DNA from: Nitrospinaceae bacterium
GTDB taxonomy: Bacteria > Nitrospinota > Nitrospinia > Nitrospinales > VA-1
Direction: 5' to 3'
NCBI GenBank assembly: GCA_016763735.1
Contig: JAESTE010000026.1
Coordinates: 1 to 11,562, forward strand
Length of the DNA: 11,562 nucleotides
Shown: in pieces, positions 1 to 6,298 of the stretch
How positions within the stretch are numbered: the stretch's first letter is position 1
Layout of the letters: each line of letters opens with the position of its first letter
Position numbers and translations under genes: made by a program
Notes under the pieces: generated by a model
Seen by the model: the letters and a program-made list of their open reading frames with translations, nothing else
Told to the model about the DNA's origin: nothing
Databases searched by the model: none

Positions 1-529
1 GAAACGGATGTGGATCGCAGGAACCAATGCGCCCGGCTCCGCAATAGATTAGTCGTGTTGTCAAAAATGAGGATAGTAGTTTCAGGTTTTCGCGTTCATC
101 GAAAGGGAAGCCCCGTCCGACGAGATAATTCTCATGGCACCCGAACGTTGCGTTGGTTTCCAGATCAACATTATTTTTTATGAACGATACATTATCGGCC
201 CAACCCAACTCTTCCACGGCTTCCTGAATAAGCGTATCGCCTGCGCGATCAAATGTGATTAGGTCGACAAGGTTAGAGCATTCCGGCGATGCGTATTCCA
301 GATGCCCCATGTCTATATAAAGTCTGCCTGCATTAAGAAGGAATCCGCCGTTGCCAGGGGGTTCGTCGTTGGCACGATAATGCAGATCGAGAACCCCGAG
401 GTTTTTGGAGAAGATATGATTCTTTATCTTGTTGGCAATCTCCATGGGGTCGAGACGAAAATCATTGTCATTATTGTCTTTGACCAACAGACCATATTCC
501 GTTTCGATTCCAAAAATTCTTTTTTTCAT
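1..529 (-). CDS. pafA: PafA-type Pup/UBact ligase, N-terminal part (runs off left edge)
   Basis: Ligase of the carboxylate-amine (glutamine-synthetase-like) fold that uses ATP to join the C-terminal Glu of the ubiquitin-like tag to lysines of target proteins. About 176 codons are visible. The N-terminus reads FGIETEYG at residues 6-13, the Mg/ATP-binding strand of the PafA/Dop family, and YIDMGHLEYASPEC at 71-84 holds the presumed catalytic Asp (D73). FIKNNVD and GCHENYLVGRG follow at 116-140. It lacks the extra 'Dop loop' seen between the same motifs in the Dop gene of this cluster, which favours ligase over deamidase. It starts 9 bases after the prcB2 stop codon with no clear Shine-Dalgarno, so translation is probably coupled to prcB2. 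It is the last visible gene of the operon. The C-terminal two thirds lie outside the window, so the Dop/PafA distinction rests on the N-terminal part only. Confidence 0.9.
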   Translation of the reverse strand, partial: MKKRIFGIETEYGLLVKDNNDNDFRLDPMEIANKIKNHIFSKNLGVLDLHYRANDEPPGNGGFLLNAGRLYIDMGHLEYASPECSNLVDLITFDRAGDTLIQEAVEELGWADNVSFIKNNVDLETNATFGCHENYLVGRGFPFDERENLKLLSSFLTTRLIYCGAGRIGSCDPHPF

Positions 530-538
530 GGATTATTA

Positions 539-1339
539 CTAACTGCGTTCTGTGGAGGTCTTGAAAATTTTCGCGGTTTCATTGTCATCTAAAAATCGGT
601 ATCCCTCCTCAGTGAGTGTTGCAAGGGTGGGATAAATGTCATCTTCCGGTCGAGCCTGGCCTGTAGCAGAATCGAACAATGCTGCGGTTTGCAGAAGCCG
701 GATAGCCAAGGTCATAGCCTGTTCACGGGTTCTTTCTGCAAGCGGTTTTTCTCCCCATAGATCTTCGTGTTCGAGAATGCCGCGAATAATTTGTGATCCC
801 GATCCGGTCGCGGTATGGGTGCGAATTTGAAAATCAGCTCCCAGCATATCGTAGAAATGGATTCTGGATTTTTTCAGAGCGTGGTCGTAAGTCGCGAAGA
901 TGGGGCTGACCACACCCAAGCCTTGAACTGCCATGCCGACATTTTCTTTTAAAAGTTTGGAGAGGGCGCGGATTTTACCTTCGGTACTCATCGATTGTAG
1001 TTGAGACCGTCGATAATACTCATAATTGTGGGAAAGAACCCGAGCCATTTCAAAAGCCGTTGCCGGCACGCCTGCAATTGACATCAGGGTATAGTCGTCA
1101 ATGGGAATAACTTTATCGCATAGTTCATACATGATGCTGTTGCCCGCAGTGGCTCGCCGGTCACCTGCAACGAGAACACCGCCTTTAAAATGGAATGCAA
1201 GAACGGTTGTCCCCTGCGGCACCGTGAATCCGTTTTGCTTTGTAACACCTTCTATTTTTGCAGGCCAGCGATAACCGGAATTTTCCAGCAACTCAAAAAA
1301 TTCCCCTGCGAATGTATTGGGTTCGGATTGAAATTTCAT
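539..1339 (-). CDS. prcB: 20S proteasome beta subunit, second paralog (PrcB2)
   Basis: Catalytic subunit of the bacterial 20S proteasome. The 266-residue precursor carries a 43-residue propeptide ending VPQG, after which autocleavage would expose Thr1 (T44) in TTVLAFHFKGGVLVAGDRR. The N-terminal-nucleophile hydrolase triad is complete: T44 (Thr1), D60 (Asp17) and K76 (Lys33, in CDKVIP). The supporting residues are also present: GSGS at 179-182 (Ser129 equivalent) and DSAT at 223-226 (Asp166 and the Ser/Thr169 position). It is therefore expected to be fully active. It aligns without gaps to the other beta gene (2383-3183), with 133 of 266 residues identical by hand count. Its ATG overlaps the stop of the tag gene as ATGA, implying translational coupling. 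HslV is unlikely because an alpha subunit, tag, ligase and ARC ATPase are all adjacent. Gene symbol by family; the number 2 is only a label used here. Confidence 0.95.
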   Translation of the reverse strand: MKFQSEPNTFAGEFFELLENSGYRWPAKIEGVTKQNGFTVPQGTTVLAFHFKGGVLVAGDRRATAGNSIMYELCDKVIPIDDYTLMSIAGVPATAFEMARVLSHNYEYYRRSQLQSMSTEGKIRALSKLLKENVGMAVQGLGVVSPIFATYDHALKKSRIHFYDMLGADFQIRTHTATGSGSQIIRGILEHEDLWGEKPLAERTREQAMTLAIRLLQTAALFDSATGQARPEDDIYPTLATLTEEGYRFLDDNETAKIFKTSTERS

Positions 1340-1512
1340 TGGCCAGTTCGTTGCTTGTATTTTTCGGATTGTTTGGGATCAACCTTTTTCATACGCTTGA
1401 GCAAACTATCTCTTCCGGGGCGAGAGGTGTCGGGGCTGGCAGGCCCTGACTTATCACGATCTGGACTGGATTCTTTCTTTTCTTCCCTTCTTAAGGGATC
1501 ATTCATTTCCAT
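1336..1512 (-). CDS. ubact: Ubiquitin-like tag protein, UBact/Pup type, 58 aa ending Gly-Gln
   Basis: Small protein modifier attached to proteins destined for the adjacent proteasome. The 58-residue product is highly charged and probably disordered: an acidic/basic N-terminal half (MEMNDPLRREEKKE...), a Ser/Pro/Asp-rich middle (PASPDTSRPGRD), then LLKRMKKVDPKQSEKYKQ and the terminus RTGQ. The R-[TS]-G-[QE] end with an upstream LLKRM-KVDP block is characteristic of UBact, the Pup counterpart described in Gram-negative bacteria. The actinobacterial Pup coiled coil is not evident. The terminal Gln means Dop must deamidate it before ligation, and Dop is encoded upstream. The start at 1512 was chosen because AGGAG lies 8 bases upstream; an in-frame ATG two codons later is spaced less well. 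It lies 42 bases after prcA and its TGA overlaps the prcB2 ATG. It is short enough to be missed by length-filtered gene calling. Confidence 0.9.
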   Translation of the reverse strand: MEMNDPLRREEKKESSPDRDKSGPASPDTSRPGRDSLLKRMKKVDPKQSEKYKQRTGQ

Positions 1513-1520
1513 CGCATTGG

Positions 1521-1525
1521 CTCCT
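1521..1525 (-). promoter_or_regulatory. Ribosome-binding site of the tag gene
   Basis: AGGAG on the minus strand, 8 bases before the ATG at 1512. It decides between three nearby ATG codons (1517, 1512, 1506): only the one at 1512 is both in frame with the conserved C-terminus and at standard spacing. Confidence 0.75.
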
Positions 1526-1554
1526 GTTTTGTTCTTCTATTGTATGTAGAATAA

Positions 1555-2298
1555 TCAAACTGTTGAGGACTTTAGTCTTTCAATCTCGTCATTACTAAGA
1601 GGCCGGTAAATTGCTTTACGCGCCGATTTTTCGGTCAGCACGGCTCCTTCAAGATACCATTGATCAAAAGCTTCTTGCAAAGTTTCAGGGATATCTTTTT
1701 TAGCTTCATCGTCAGATTCCAGTTTTCTACTTTCATCCCATAATTTACAGGCTTGCTGTAATGCCTGATCGAGGGGATAGGTTGCAAAAGGCTGTTTCTG
1801 GATTTCTTTTTGTAACCAGTCCATCACCTTTTCTTCCCCGGCAATGGCGGTGCCATTTTTAAAAGTTTCCCAATGACCATCATAATTCATGCGGAAAAAA
1901 TTGGGATGACCCTCGTTGGTTAGCTCTACTAGCAACATCCGTATGATATAAGGAGCGCGTTGAATCTCTTCAAAATTTTGTTTGAGTGCTGGCGCAATAC
2001 CAAATTGTAGCAAGCGAGCCGAGGTGACATCCTGTGCGGATCGGTTGAAACCTTCCAAATGGGCCATATCCAACAGGTTCATTCGCAACCTTTCTACATC
2101 GGCTGGGTGACCCACGCCGCCAAGAGCAATGCGATCATAAATTTCGAAAATTTTTCCTGGCTGCGGAGCAAACCCGAAAATCAACAATCCTTCATTATAG
2201 GGAACCGCTATAACAGGCTGTCCCATTTTAAGTTTTTCCTGGACGTAGTTATGGCGGGTTGATACCGCCTCCATCCAGCGATACGGCTCTTCAAACAT
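1555..2298 (-). CDS. prcA: 20S proteasome alpha subunit
   Basis: Structural alpha-ring subunit of the 20S proteasome. It caps the beta rings, gates substrate entry and is the docking surface for the ATPase. The 247-residue product follows the bacterial PrcA pattern: N-terminal helix (YRWMEAVSTRHNYVQEKLKMG), then PVIAVPYNEGLLIFG and KIFEIYDRIALGGVGHPADVERLR, matching the 'K-I-x-E-L-Y-D-R' region of mycobacterial PrcA, and YDVT-like 'RSAQDVTSARLLQF'. K49 corresponds to the pocket lysine (Lys66 in Thermoplasma alpha, Lys52 in Mycobacterium) that receives ATPase C-termini. No catalytic Thr is expected or seen. The start at 2298 is supported by AGGAG 9 bases upstream, which lies inside a leftover duplicate of the prcB1 tail. 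This is the only alpha gene in the window, against two beta genes. The basic/acidic C-terminal stretch after residue 195 is less conserved. Confidence 0.93.
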   Translation of the reverse strand: MFEEPYRWMEAVSTRHNYVQEKLKMGQPVIAVPYNEGLLIFGFAPQPGKIFEIYDRIALGGVGHPADVERLRMNLLDMAHLEGFNRSAQDVTSARLLQFGIAPALKQNFEEIQRAPYIIRMLLVELTNEGHPNFFRMNYDGHWETFKNGTAIAGEEKVMDWLQKEIQKQPFATYPLDQALQQACKLWDESRKLESDDEAKKDIPETLQEAFDQWYLEGAVLTEKSARKAIYRPLSNDEIERLKSSTV

Positions 2299-2380
2299 TT
2301 TCCATTTCTCCTCTCTGGACAGATTTCAGCCAAGTCAATCGATCTTCACTCCAGAACTTATAACTGTTTTCTACAAGCAT
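2291..2380 (-). pseudogene. Leftover duplicate of the prcB1 C-terminus (29-codon ORF)
   Basis: Between prcB1 and prcA an ATG at 2380 opens a 29-codon frame whose residues 4-20 (VENSYKFWSEDRLTWLKS region) match the PrcB1 C-terminal tail ENGYKFWNQDQLTRLES at 11 of 17 positions. A two-base deletion relative to prcB1 shifts the last codons. The frame closes with TGA 8 bases inside prcA. It begins 2 bases after the prcB1 TAG and has AGGA 9 bases upstream, so it could be translated as a short coupled peptide. The simplest reading is a remnant of a partial tandem duplication of prcB1, now serving as spacer and as ribosome-binding site for prcA. A functional micropeptide cannot be excluded. Confidence 0.6.
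2308..2312 (-). promoter_or_regulatory. Ribosome-binding site of prcA
   Basis: AGGAG on the minus strand, 9 bases upstream of the prcA ATG at 2298. It lies within the duplicated prcB1 tail and corresponds to the codons for Ser-Arg-Glu-Glu at the end of PrcB1. Confidence 0.7.
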
Positions 2381-2454
2381 TACTATCTTTCCTCTCTGGA
2401 CATTGATTCCAGCCGGGTCAATTGATCTTGGTTCCAAAACTTATAACCATTTTC
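2308..2454 (-). repeat. Tandem direct repeat, two diverged copies of the prcB1 3' end
   Basis: Copy A lies at 2308-2371 (intergenic) and copy B at 2389-2454 (codons for the last residues of PrcB1), offset by 83 bases. By hand alignment about 52 of 63 compared bases match, with one two-base gap. Identical blocks include TTATAAG, ATTGAC and TCCAGAGAGGA on the minus strand. The GAGAGGA block provides a Shine-Dalgarno in both copies: for the small remnant ORF in copy B and for prcA in copy A. Confidence 0.8.
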
Positions 2455-3183
2455 TGTTACCGAAGCCAGGATAGGATAAATTTGGACGTTAGAAATTGCA
2501 TTTTCCTGTTGGTTATCTATCTGAGCGGCAACGTGCAATAGCTTCATGGCAATGACAGCCGCATCTTTTTCGCATCTTTCAGCGAGAGGTTTCGGCCCCC
2601 ACTGGTTTTCTCGCTCAAGAACATCGCGGATATGACCCGCCCCTGCACCCGTAGCAGTAAAAGAAAGAACCTGAAACTCGGCTCCCAACATATCGTAATA
2701 ATAGATAGAAGGCTTGCCTGACTCAATATCGTAGGTAGCAAATATAGGGCTGACACGAGTGAGTCCACTTGTTGAAGCTGTCAGGTTTTCTTTGAGTAGT
2801 TTTGAAAATGTCCTGATCTTTCCCTCAAGACTCATTGGACGAATCTGTGTTCGTCGATAATACTCGAAATATTGCGAAAGTATTCGTGATATCTCAAACG
2901 CAATGGCTGGCACTCCTGCCACAGCCATAAGTGAATAGTCATCGACCGGGATAACCTTTTCGCATCTCTCAAACATCAGGTTGCTACCTGCCATGATCCG
3001 TCGATCTCCGGCGACAATCACTCCGTCTTCATAATGAAAAGCCAGAACAGTTGTTCCCTGGGGCACGGATGACTTTCCGTTAACCGGTAGCTTATCCAGA
3101 AAACTCTGTAAGTTATAGCCGGACTTGTCCAGTAGGGCGAAAAAGTCGCCACCTGCCTGTGTGTCTTCAATACTTTCCATCAT
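2383..3183 (-). CDS. prcB: 20S proteasome beta subunit, first paralog (PrcB1)
   Basis: Beta subunit of the bacterial 20S proteasome, 266 residues, with a 43-residue propeptide ending VPQG before Thr1 (T44, TTVLAFHYEDGVIVAGDRR). The core triad is kept: T44, D60 (Asp17) and K76 (Lys33, in CEKVIP). It differs from its paralog at 539-1339 in the supporting residues. The GSGS motif is GAGA here (A180 at the Ser129 position), and the DSAT motif is DNQQ (D223 kept, Q226 at the Ser169 position). Autoprocessing or peptidase activity may therefore be reduced or altered. It lies 29 bases downstream of dop, with ATG-ATG at the start (3183 or 3180) and no strong Shine-Dalgarno. The same length and collinear, gap-free alignment indicate an old gene duplication. 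Whether both betas assemble into mixed rings or separate particles cannot be told from sequence. Confidence 0.94.
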   Translation of the reverse strand: MMESIEDTQAGGDFFALLDKSGYNLQSFLDKLPVNGKSSVPQGTTVLAFHYEDGVIVAGDRRIMAGSNLMFERCEKVIPVDDYSLMAVAGVPAIAFEISRILSQYFEYYRRTQIRPMSLEGKIRTFSKLLKENLTASTSGLTRVSPIFATYDIESGKPSIYYYDMLGAEFQVLSFTATGAGAGHIRDVLERENQWGPKPLAERCEKDAAVIAMKLLHVAAQIDNQQENAISNVQIYPILASVTENGYKFWNQDQLTRLESMSREER

Positions 3184-3212
3184 GGACTATCATTCTGCTT
3201 GAAAGGAAAATT

Positions 3213-4673
3213 CTATCTTGTTACATGCGTTCTTCCAACGTCTTCCTGACTGATTACTCCTGTTAAATCCAGAACATCTCCATTTTCAAATTCTATTCCT
3301 GTCCAATGGATGCTTTTTATCTTTTCACTTTCCTTGCGGACTGCCTCGCCGCGAATTTTTGCACGGGTTCCTTCAGGGGGAAATTCAATAGCTCGTGAGA
3401 TTTCTTCTTCAGTTAATAAGGAGTAAACCTCATTTTCCTGCTCCAGCCCTCGATACAAACCTCGGTCGGGATCGATATTGTGATATTCCAGATCCAGGCT
3501 TTGTAACATGGGATCATCCCAATCCATGTTTTCAGTTTCCATAAATTCCGTGAAAAGCTTTTCCTTAATAGCCCAGTCGATTCTATCTGATAATTTTTCG
3601 GGGTTGTGTTTAAATTCGTCAAGGGTTCTTTTCCATTCTTGAATGATCCAGTCTGACTCTTTATTGCCCCCGGAATAATTTTGTTCAACGGCTTCAAGAT
3701 AGCTTTCTTGAATTTCCAATGCTGCAATCGAATTGCCTGAATTTCTTTTCAGAATCGCGTTTTTATCCTGCGATACTCGCAGCACATCTTCAACGGGATT
3801 TTCCAACTCAATGTCTGGCAACGTGACCCCGCTTGCAATCAAGTTGAGCACCAGCAGGGTGCTACCTACCTTTAATGCAGTTGCATAGGCGGACATGTTC
3901 GCATCCCCCATAATCAAATGTAGCCGTCTATATTGATTGCGGCTAGAATGTGGCTCATCGCGAGTGTTGATGATGGGCCGCTGGGTCATGGTTTCTATGC
4001 TTAAAACCTTTTCGATAAAATCGGAGCGCTGGGCTAACTGTATTCCTTTGAAGTCCTTGGTTTTAGGGTTTTCAGACCCTACCTTTCCTGCTCCGGCATA
4101 CAATTGCCGCGTTACCAGAAAGGGTACCAGTCCTTTCACTAAAAGATCGAATGGAATGTCGCGCGGCACAAGATAATTATCGTGTGTCCCGTAACTGTGA
4201 CCGCTGTAATCGGTATTATTTTTAAAAACCTGAACAGCTTTTTCTCCAATCTCCTGATTTCGAAGATTTGTGCTTTCGGCTACAATCCTTTCTCCTGCCA
4301 CATCATGAGCTACAAGAGAAAAGAGGGAGTTACATTCCGGCGTGCTGTATTCCGGGTGAGTGTGGTCGTTATAAAAACGTGCACCATTTGCCAATACTCG
4401 GTCGCATTTCATCTCCAAATAAGAGTACGGCCGTTTTCTGTCTTGCGCGCAAAACGCATCCTCTTCTTCATCTTGCGCTAGTGAACTTACCTGGAACCCG
4501 CGCATATCCTGATGCGAATTTTCCTGGGAATAAGCCCATTTACCGAATACACTTTTCTGCGCACAACTTTTCAAAAGCTTCATGGACTCTTCAACAGGAT
4601 CTGAATCCTCCAGGTCTTCGCGGATGATGCCATATTCCGTTTCCAAGCCAAGAAGCGGGACGATCTCTTTCAT
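3213..4673 (-). CDS. dop: Dop, tag deamidase/depupylase
   Basis: Enzyme of the PafA/Dop carboxylate-amine ligase-like family that hydrolyses the C-terminal Gln of the tag to Glu and also cleaves tag-lysine isopeptide bonds. The product has 486 residues, close to the usual size of about 500. GLETEYG (9-15) is the N-terminal metal/ATP strand, and NGARFYNDHTHPEYSTPEC (96-114) contains the presumed catalytic Asp D103 (Asp95 in the mycobacterial enzyme). An insertion of about 50 residues between them (roughly 44-95) corresponds to the Dop loop that distinguishes Dop from PafA. KNNTDYSGHSYGTHDNYL (151-168) and IINTRDEPH...YRRLHLIMGDANMS (235-261) are near-invariant family blocks. The ATG overlaps the ARC stop codon as ATGA, so translation is probably coupled. 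The terminal Gln of the tag encoded downstream fits a need for this deamidase. Confidence 0.96.
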   Translation of the reverse strand: MKEIVPLLGLETEYGIIREDLEDSDPVEESMKLLKSCAQKSVFGKWAYSQENSHQDMRGFQVSSLAQDEEEDAFCAQDRKRPYSYLEMKCDRVLANGARFYNDHTHPEYSTPECNSLFSLVAHDVAGERIVAESTNLRNQEIGEKAVQVFKNNTDYSGHSYGTHDNYLVPRDIPFDLLVKGLVPFLVTRQLYAGAGKVGSENPKTKDFKGIQLAQRSDFIEKVLSIETMTQRPIINTRDEPHSSRNQYRRLHLIMGDANMSAYATALKVGSTLLVLNLIASGVTLPDIELENPVEDVLRVSQDKNAILKRNSGNSIAALEIQESYLEAVEQNYSGGNKESDWIIQEWKRTLDEFKHNPEKLSDRIDWAIKEKLFTEFMETENMDWDDPMLQSLDLEYHNIDPDRGLYRGLEQENEVYSLLTEEEISRAIEFPPEGTRAKIRGEAVRKESEKIKSIHWTGIEFENGDVLDLTGVISQEDVGRTHVTR

Positions 4674-6286
4674 ATTACAGACCGGCGGCTCGTATTTTCA
4701 GCAGCGGTATCGGATTCATTAGGTTTTCGAACTCGAACCACATTTTTTGATTCCATATCTAATAGCTGCAGCCAATCTTCTAAATTAGATTCGGCTGGCA
4801 ACAGACTGCCTTCTTTAAATTCGGTTTCCAGTGCCGTAGTCAGATCATCTACCGTTATGCATAACTTTTCTCCTTTAATGGCCCTTTCGATAGCACTCTC
4901 TTTAGCACGTTTCATAATGCCTTCTATTGCGGCTCCAGAAATGAAATCGCTCCAATACATTTTTTTGTTGCCGCCACTTCGCAAGGTCAGTACCAGCACT
5001 TCTTGTTCCGGGCTTCGGGCAAAAAGACCCTTCAGAAAGGGTTCTGCCATTTTATCGAAATCTTCATGCTCCCGTGGCAATCCATCTTTAAGGTAAACAC
5101 GCAGTATCTGTTTGCATTCTTCCCGATTAGGTCGACTGACTTTAATTTTTCTGTCGATTCTTCCAGGACGGATGACGGCAGGGTCGATCAGGTCAGGTCG
5201 GTTGGTCGCGAGAATAACTACAGTGTCGCGGAGTGACTGGATGCCATCCATTTCCGCGCAGAACATGGGGACAATCGTGTTGCTGATATTTGATCCTCGC
5301 GATGCCTGCCGGGTACCCAAAATTGATTCGGCTTCATCAATGAATATAAAAGGCACCTGGCCTTTTTCTTTATAGTCCCGGGCTTTTTTAAATATTTCAC
5401 GTATTTTTCTTTCTGATTCACCGAGCCACATATTTAGAATCTCAGGTCCTTTTACATGGATGAACCGGCCCTGCAATTCGGAATTTTCCTGTTCAGAAAG
5501 TTTGCTGAGTACTTCCGAGAGAATCGCTCTGCCAACGAGAGTTTTGCCGCAACCGGGAGGACCATAAAAAAGGAAACCTTTCGGTACTTGATATTCCATT
5601 TGCCGCAAAATTTCTCCGTGCAATAAGGGATACTCTAAAACTTTGCGGACCTCCTCTTTGACTTTTTCTTGTCCGCCTACTTGTGACCATTCTACCTTTT
5701 CAAAATCATCTTCGATTAAGGTTCGCGACTCGCGCTTGGGTAGTTTGCCGAGAATGATCCTTTGGCTTGCATCCAGAAAAATTTCTTCGCCTTCTTTCAG
5801 GGAAGAAGCATCAAGATCGGCATGGAATTGAACAATAGTTTCTGTATTTCCCGTCGCTCCTTGAATTAGCCATTGACCGCCTTGAAGCTTTCCAGAAATT
5901 CTGGCCATGGGGCCTTGAGTGGGAAGCGGTAATTTCGCAATAGCAACAAACCCTTCATTAAGGGCTACCTGATCTCCCAGTTTCAACCCTTCATCTTCCA
6001 TCAATTCGGGGACGACCGCTGCCTGATATTCGGTACCCCCTGATACAATACGGACCAGTTCATTTTCACCCTGACCCAAGACGGTTCCAATTCGGTGAGC
6101 CGGTGACTTCAGCTTTTCGATTGCTTCTTCAAGGGTTTTTATTTTTAGAGCATATTGCTCTGCCATCTGCTGAGCCTGAAACAGAGCATCCCGCAAATCC
6201 AGAACCTTTTCCTGCAATTGCGGCTTTTCTGCAGTTTCATCCAGTATCTGGTCGATCAATTCAACGATGTGGATCTTATCGCCCAT
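4670..6286 (-). CDS. arc: ARC/Mpa-type proteasomal AAA+ ATPase
   Basis: Hexameric ATPase that recognises tagged proteins, unfolds them and feeds them into the 20S proteasome. Counting from the ATG at 6286 (538 aa): coiled coil about 16-60; two OB-type beta domains about 62-116 and 122-180; AAA+ module with Walker A GPPGCGKT (242-249), Walker B FIFIDEA (313-319), sensor-1 ATN (360-362) and RPGR arginine-finger region (373-376). The pore loop reads NMWLGESER, where actinobacterial Mpa has N-K-F-V-G-E. The C-terminus ends RRSVI, not GQYL/HbYX. Start choice: ATG at 6286 has AAGGA 7 bases upstream. A longer TTG-initiated form is open to 6358 (562 aa; also TTG at 6349 with AAAGGG at 9 bases) and adds 21-24 plausible residues, so the N-terminus is uncertain. 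First gene of the operon. Confidence 0.93.
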   Translation of the reverse strand: MGDKIHIVELIDQILDETAEKPQLQEKVLDLRDALFQAQQMAEQYALKIKTLEEAIEKLKSPAHRIGTVLGQGENELVRIVSGGTEYQAAVVPELMEDEGLKLGDQVALNEGFVAIAKLPLPTQGPMARISGKLQGGQWLIQGATGNTETIVQFHADLDASSLKEGEEIFLDASQRIILGKLPKRESRTLIEDDFEKVEWSQVGGQEKVKEEVRKVLEYPLLHGEILRQMEYQVPKGFLFYGPPGCGKTLVGRAILSEVLSKLSEQENSELQGRFIHVKGPEILNMWLGESERKIREIFKKARDYKEKGQVPFIFIDEAESILGTRQASRGSNISNTIVPMFCAEMDGIQSLRDTVVILATNRPDLIDPAVIRPGRIDRKIKVSRPNREECKQILRVYLKDGLPREHEDFDKMAEPFLKGLFARSPEQEVLVLTLRSGGNKKMYWSDFISGAAIEGIMKRAKESAIERAIKGEKLCITVDDLTTALETEFKEGSLLPAESNLEDWLQLLDMESKNVVRVRKPNESDTAAENTSRRSVI

Positions 6287-6293
6287 TCCTAAG

Positions 6294-6298
6294 TCCTT
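6294..6298 (-). promoter_or_regulatory. Ribosome-binding site favouring the internal ATG of arc
   Basis: AAGGA on the minus strand, 7 bases before the ATG at 6286. It is the best-spaced Shine-Dalgarno near the 5' end of the ATPase gene and is the reason for preferring this start over the TTG codons at 6349 and 6358. Confidence 0.5.

Noticed and set aside
2110..2160. Loss of the ATPase-docking lysine in PrcA (a His in GVGHPAD where Mtb has a Lys in AAGKFNE)
   Set aside because: The pocket lysine aligns with the K of PGKIFEIYDRI (K49), which is present; the GHPAD position is a different residue.
539..3183. The two beta subunits as HslV or a stand-alone Anbu/BPH peptidase
   Set aside because: Both have long propeptides ending VPQG before Thr1, and an alpha subunit, tag, ligase, deamidase and ARC ATPase are adjacent. 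HslV/Anbu loci lack these and no HslU is present.
3413..3727. 104-residue alternative-frame ORF inside dop
   Set aside because: It overlaps the conserved Dop C-terminal half in another frame, with no Shine-Dalgarno or recognisable domain.
636..5831. Numerous plus-strand open frames opposite the proteasome genes
   Set aside because: They are antisense shadows of strongly conserved minus-strand genes, have no ribosome-binding sites and show no protein-like motifs.
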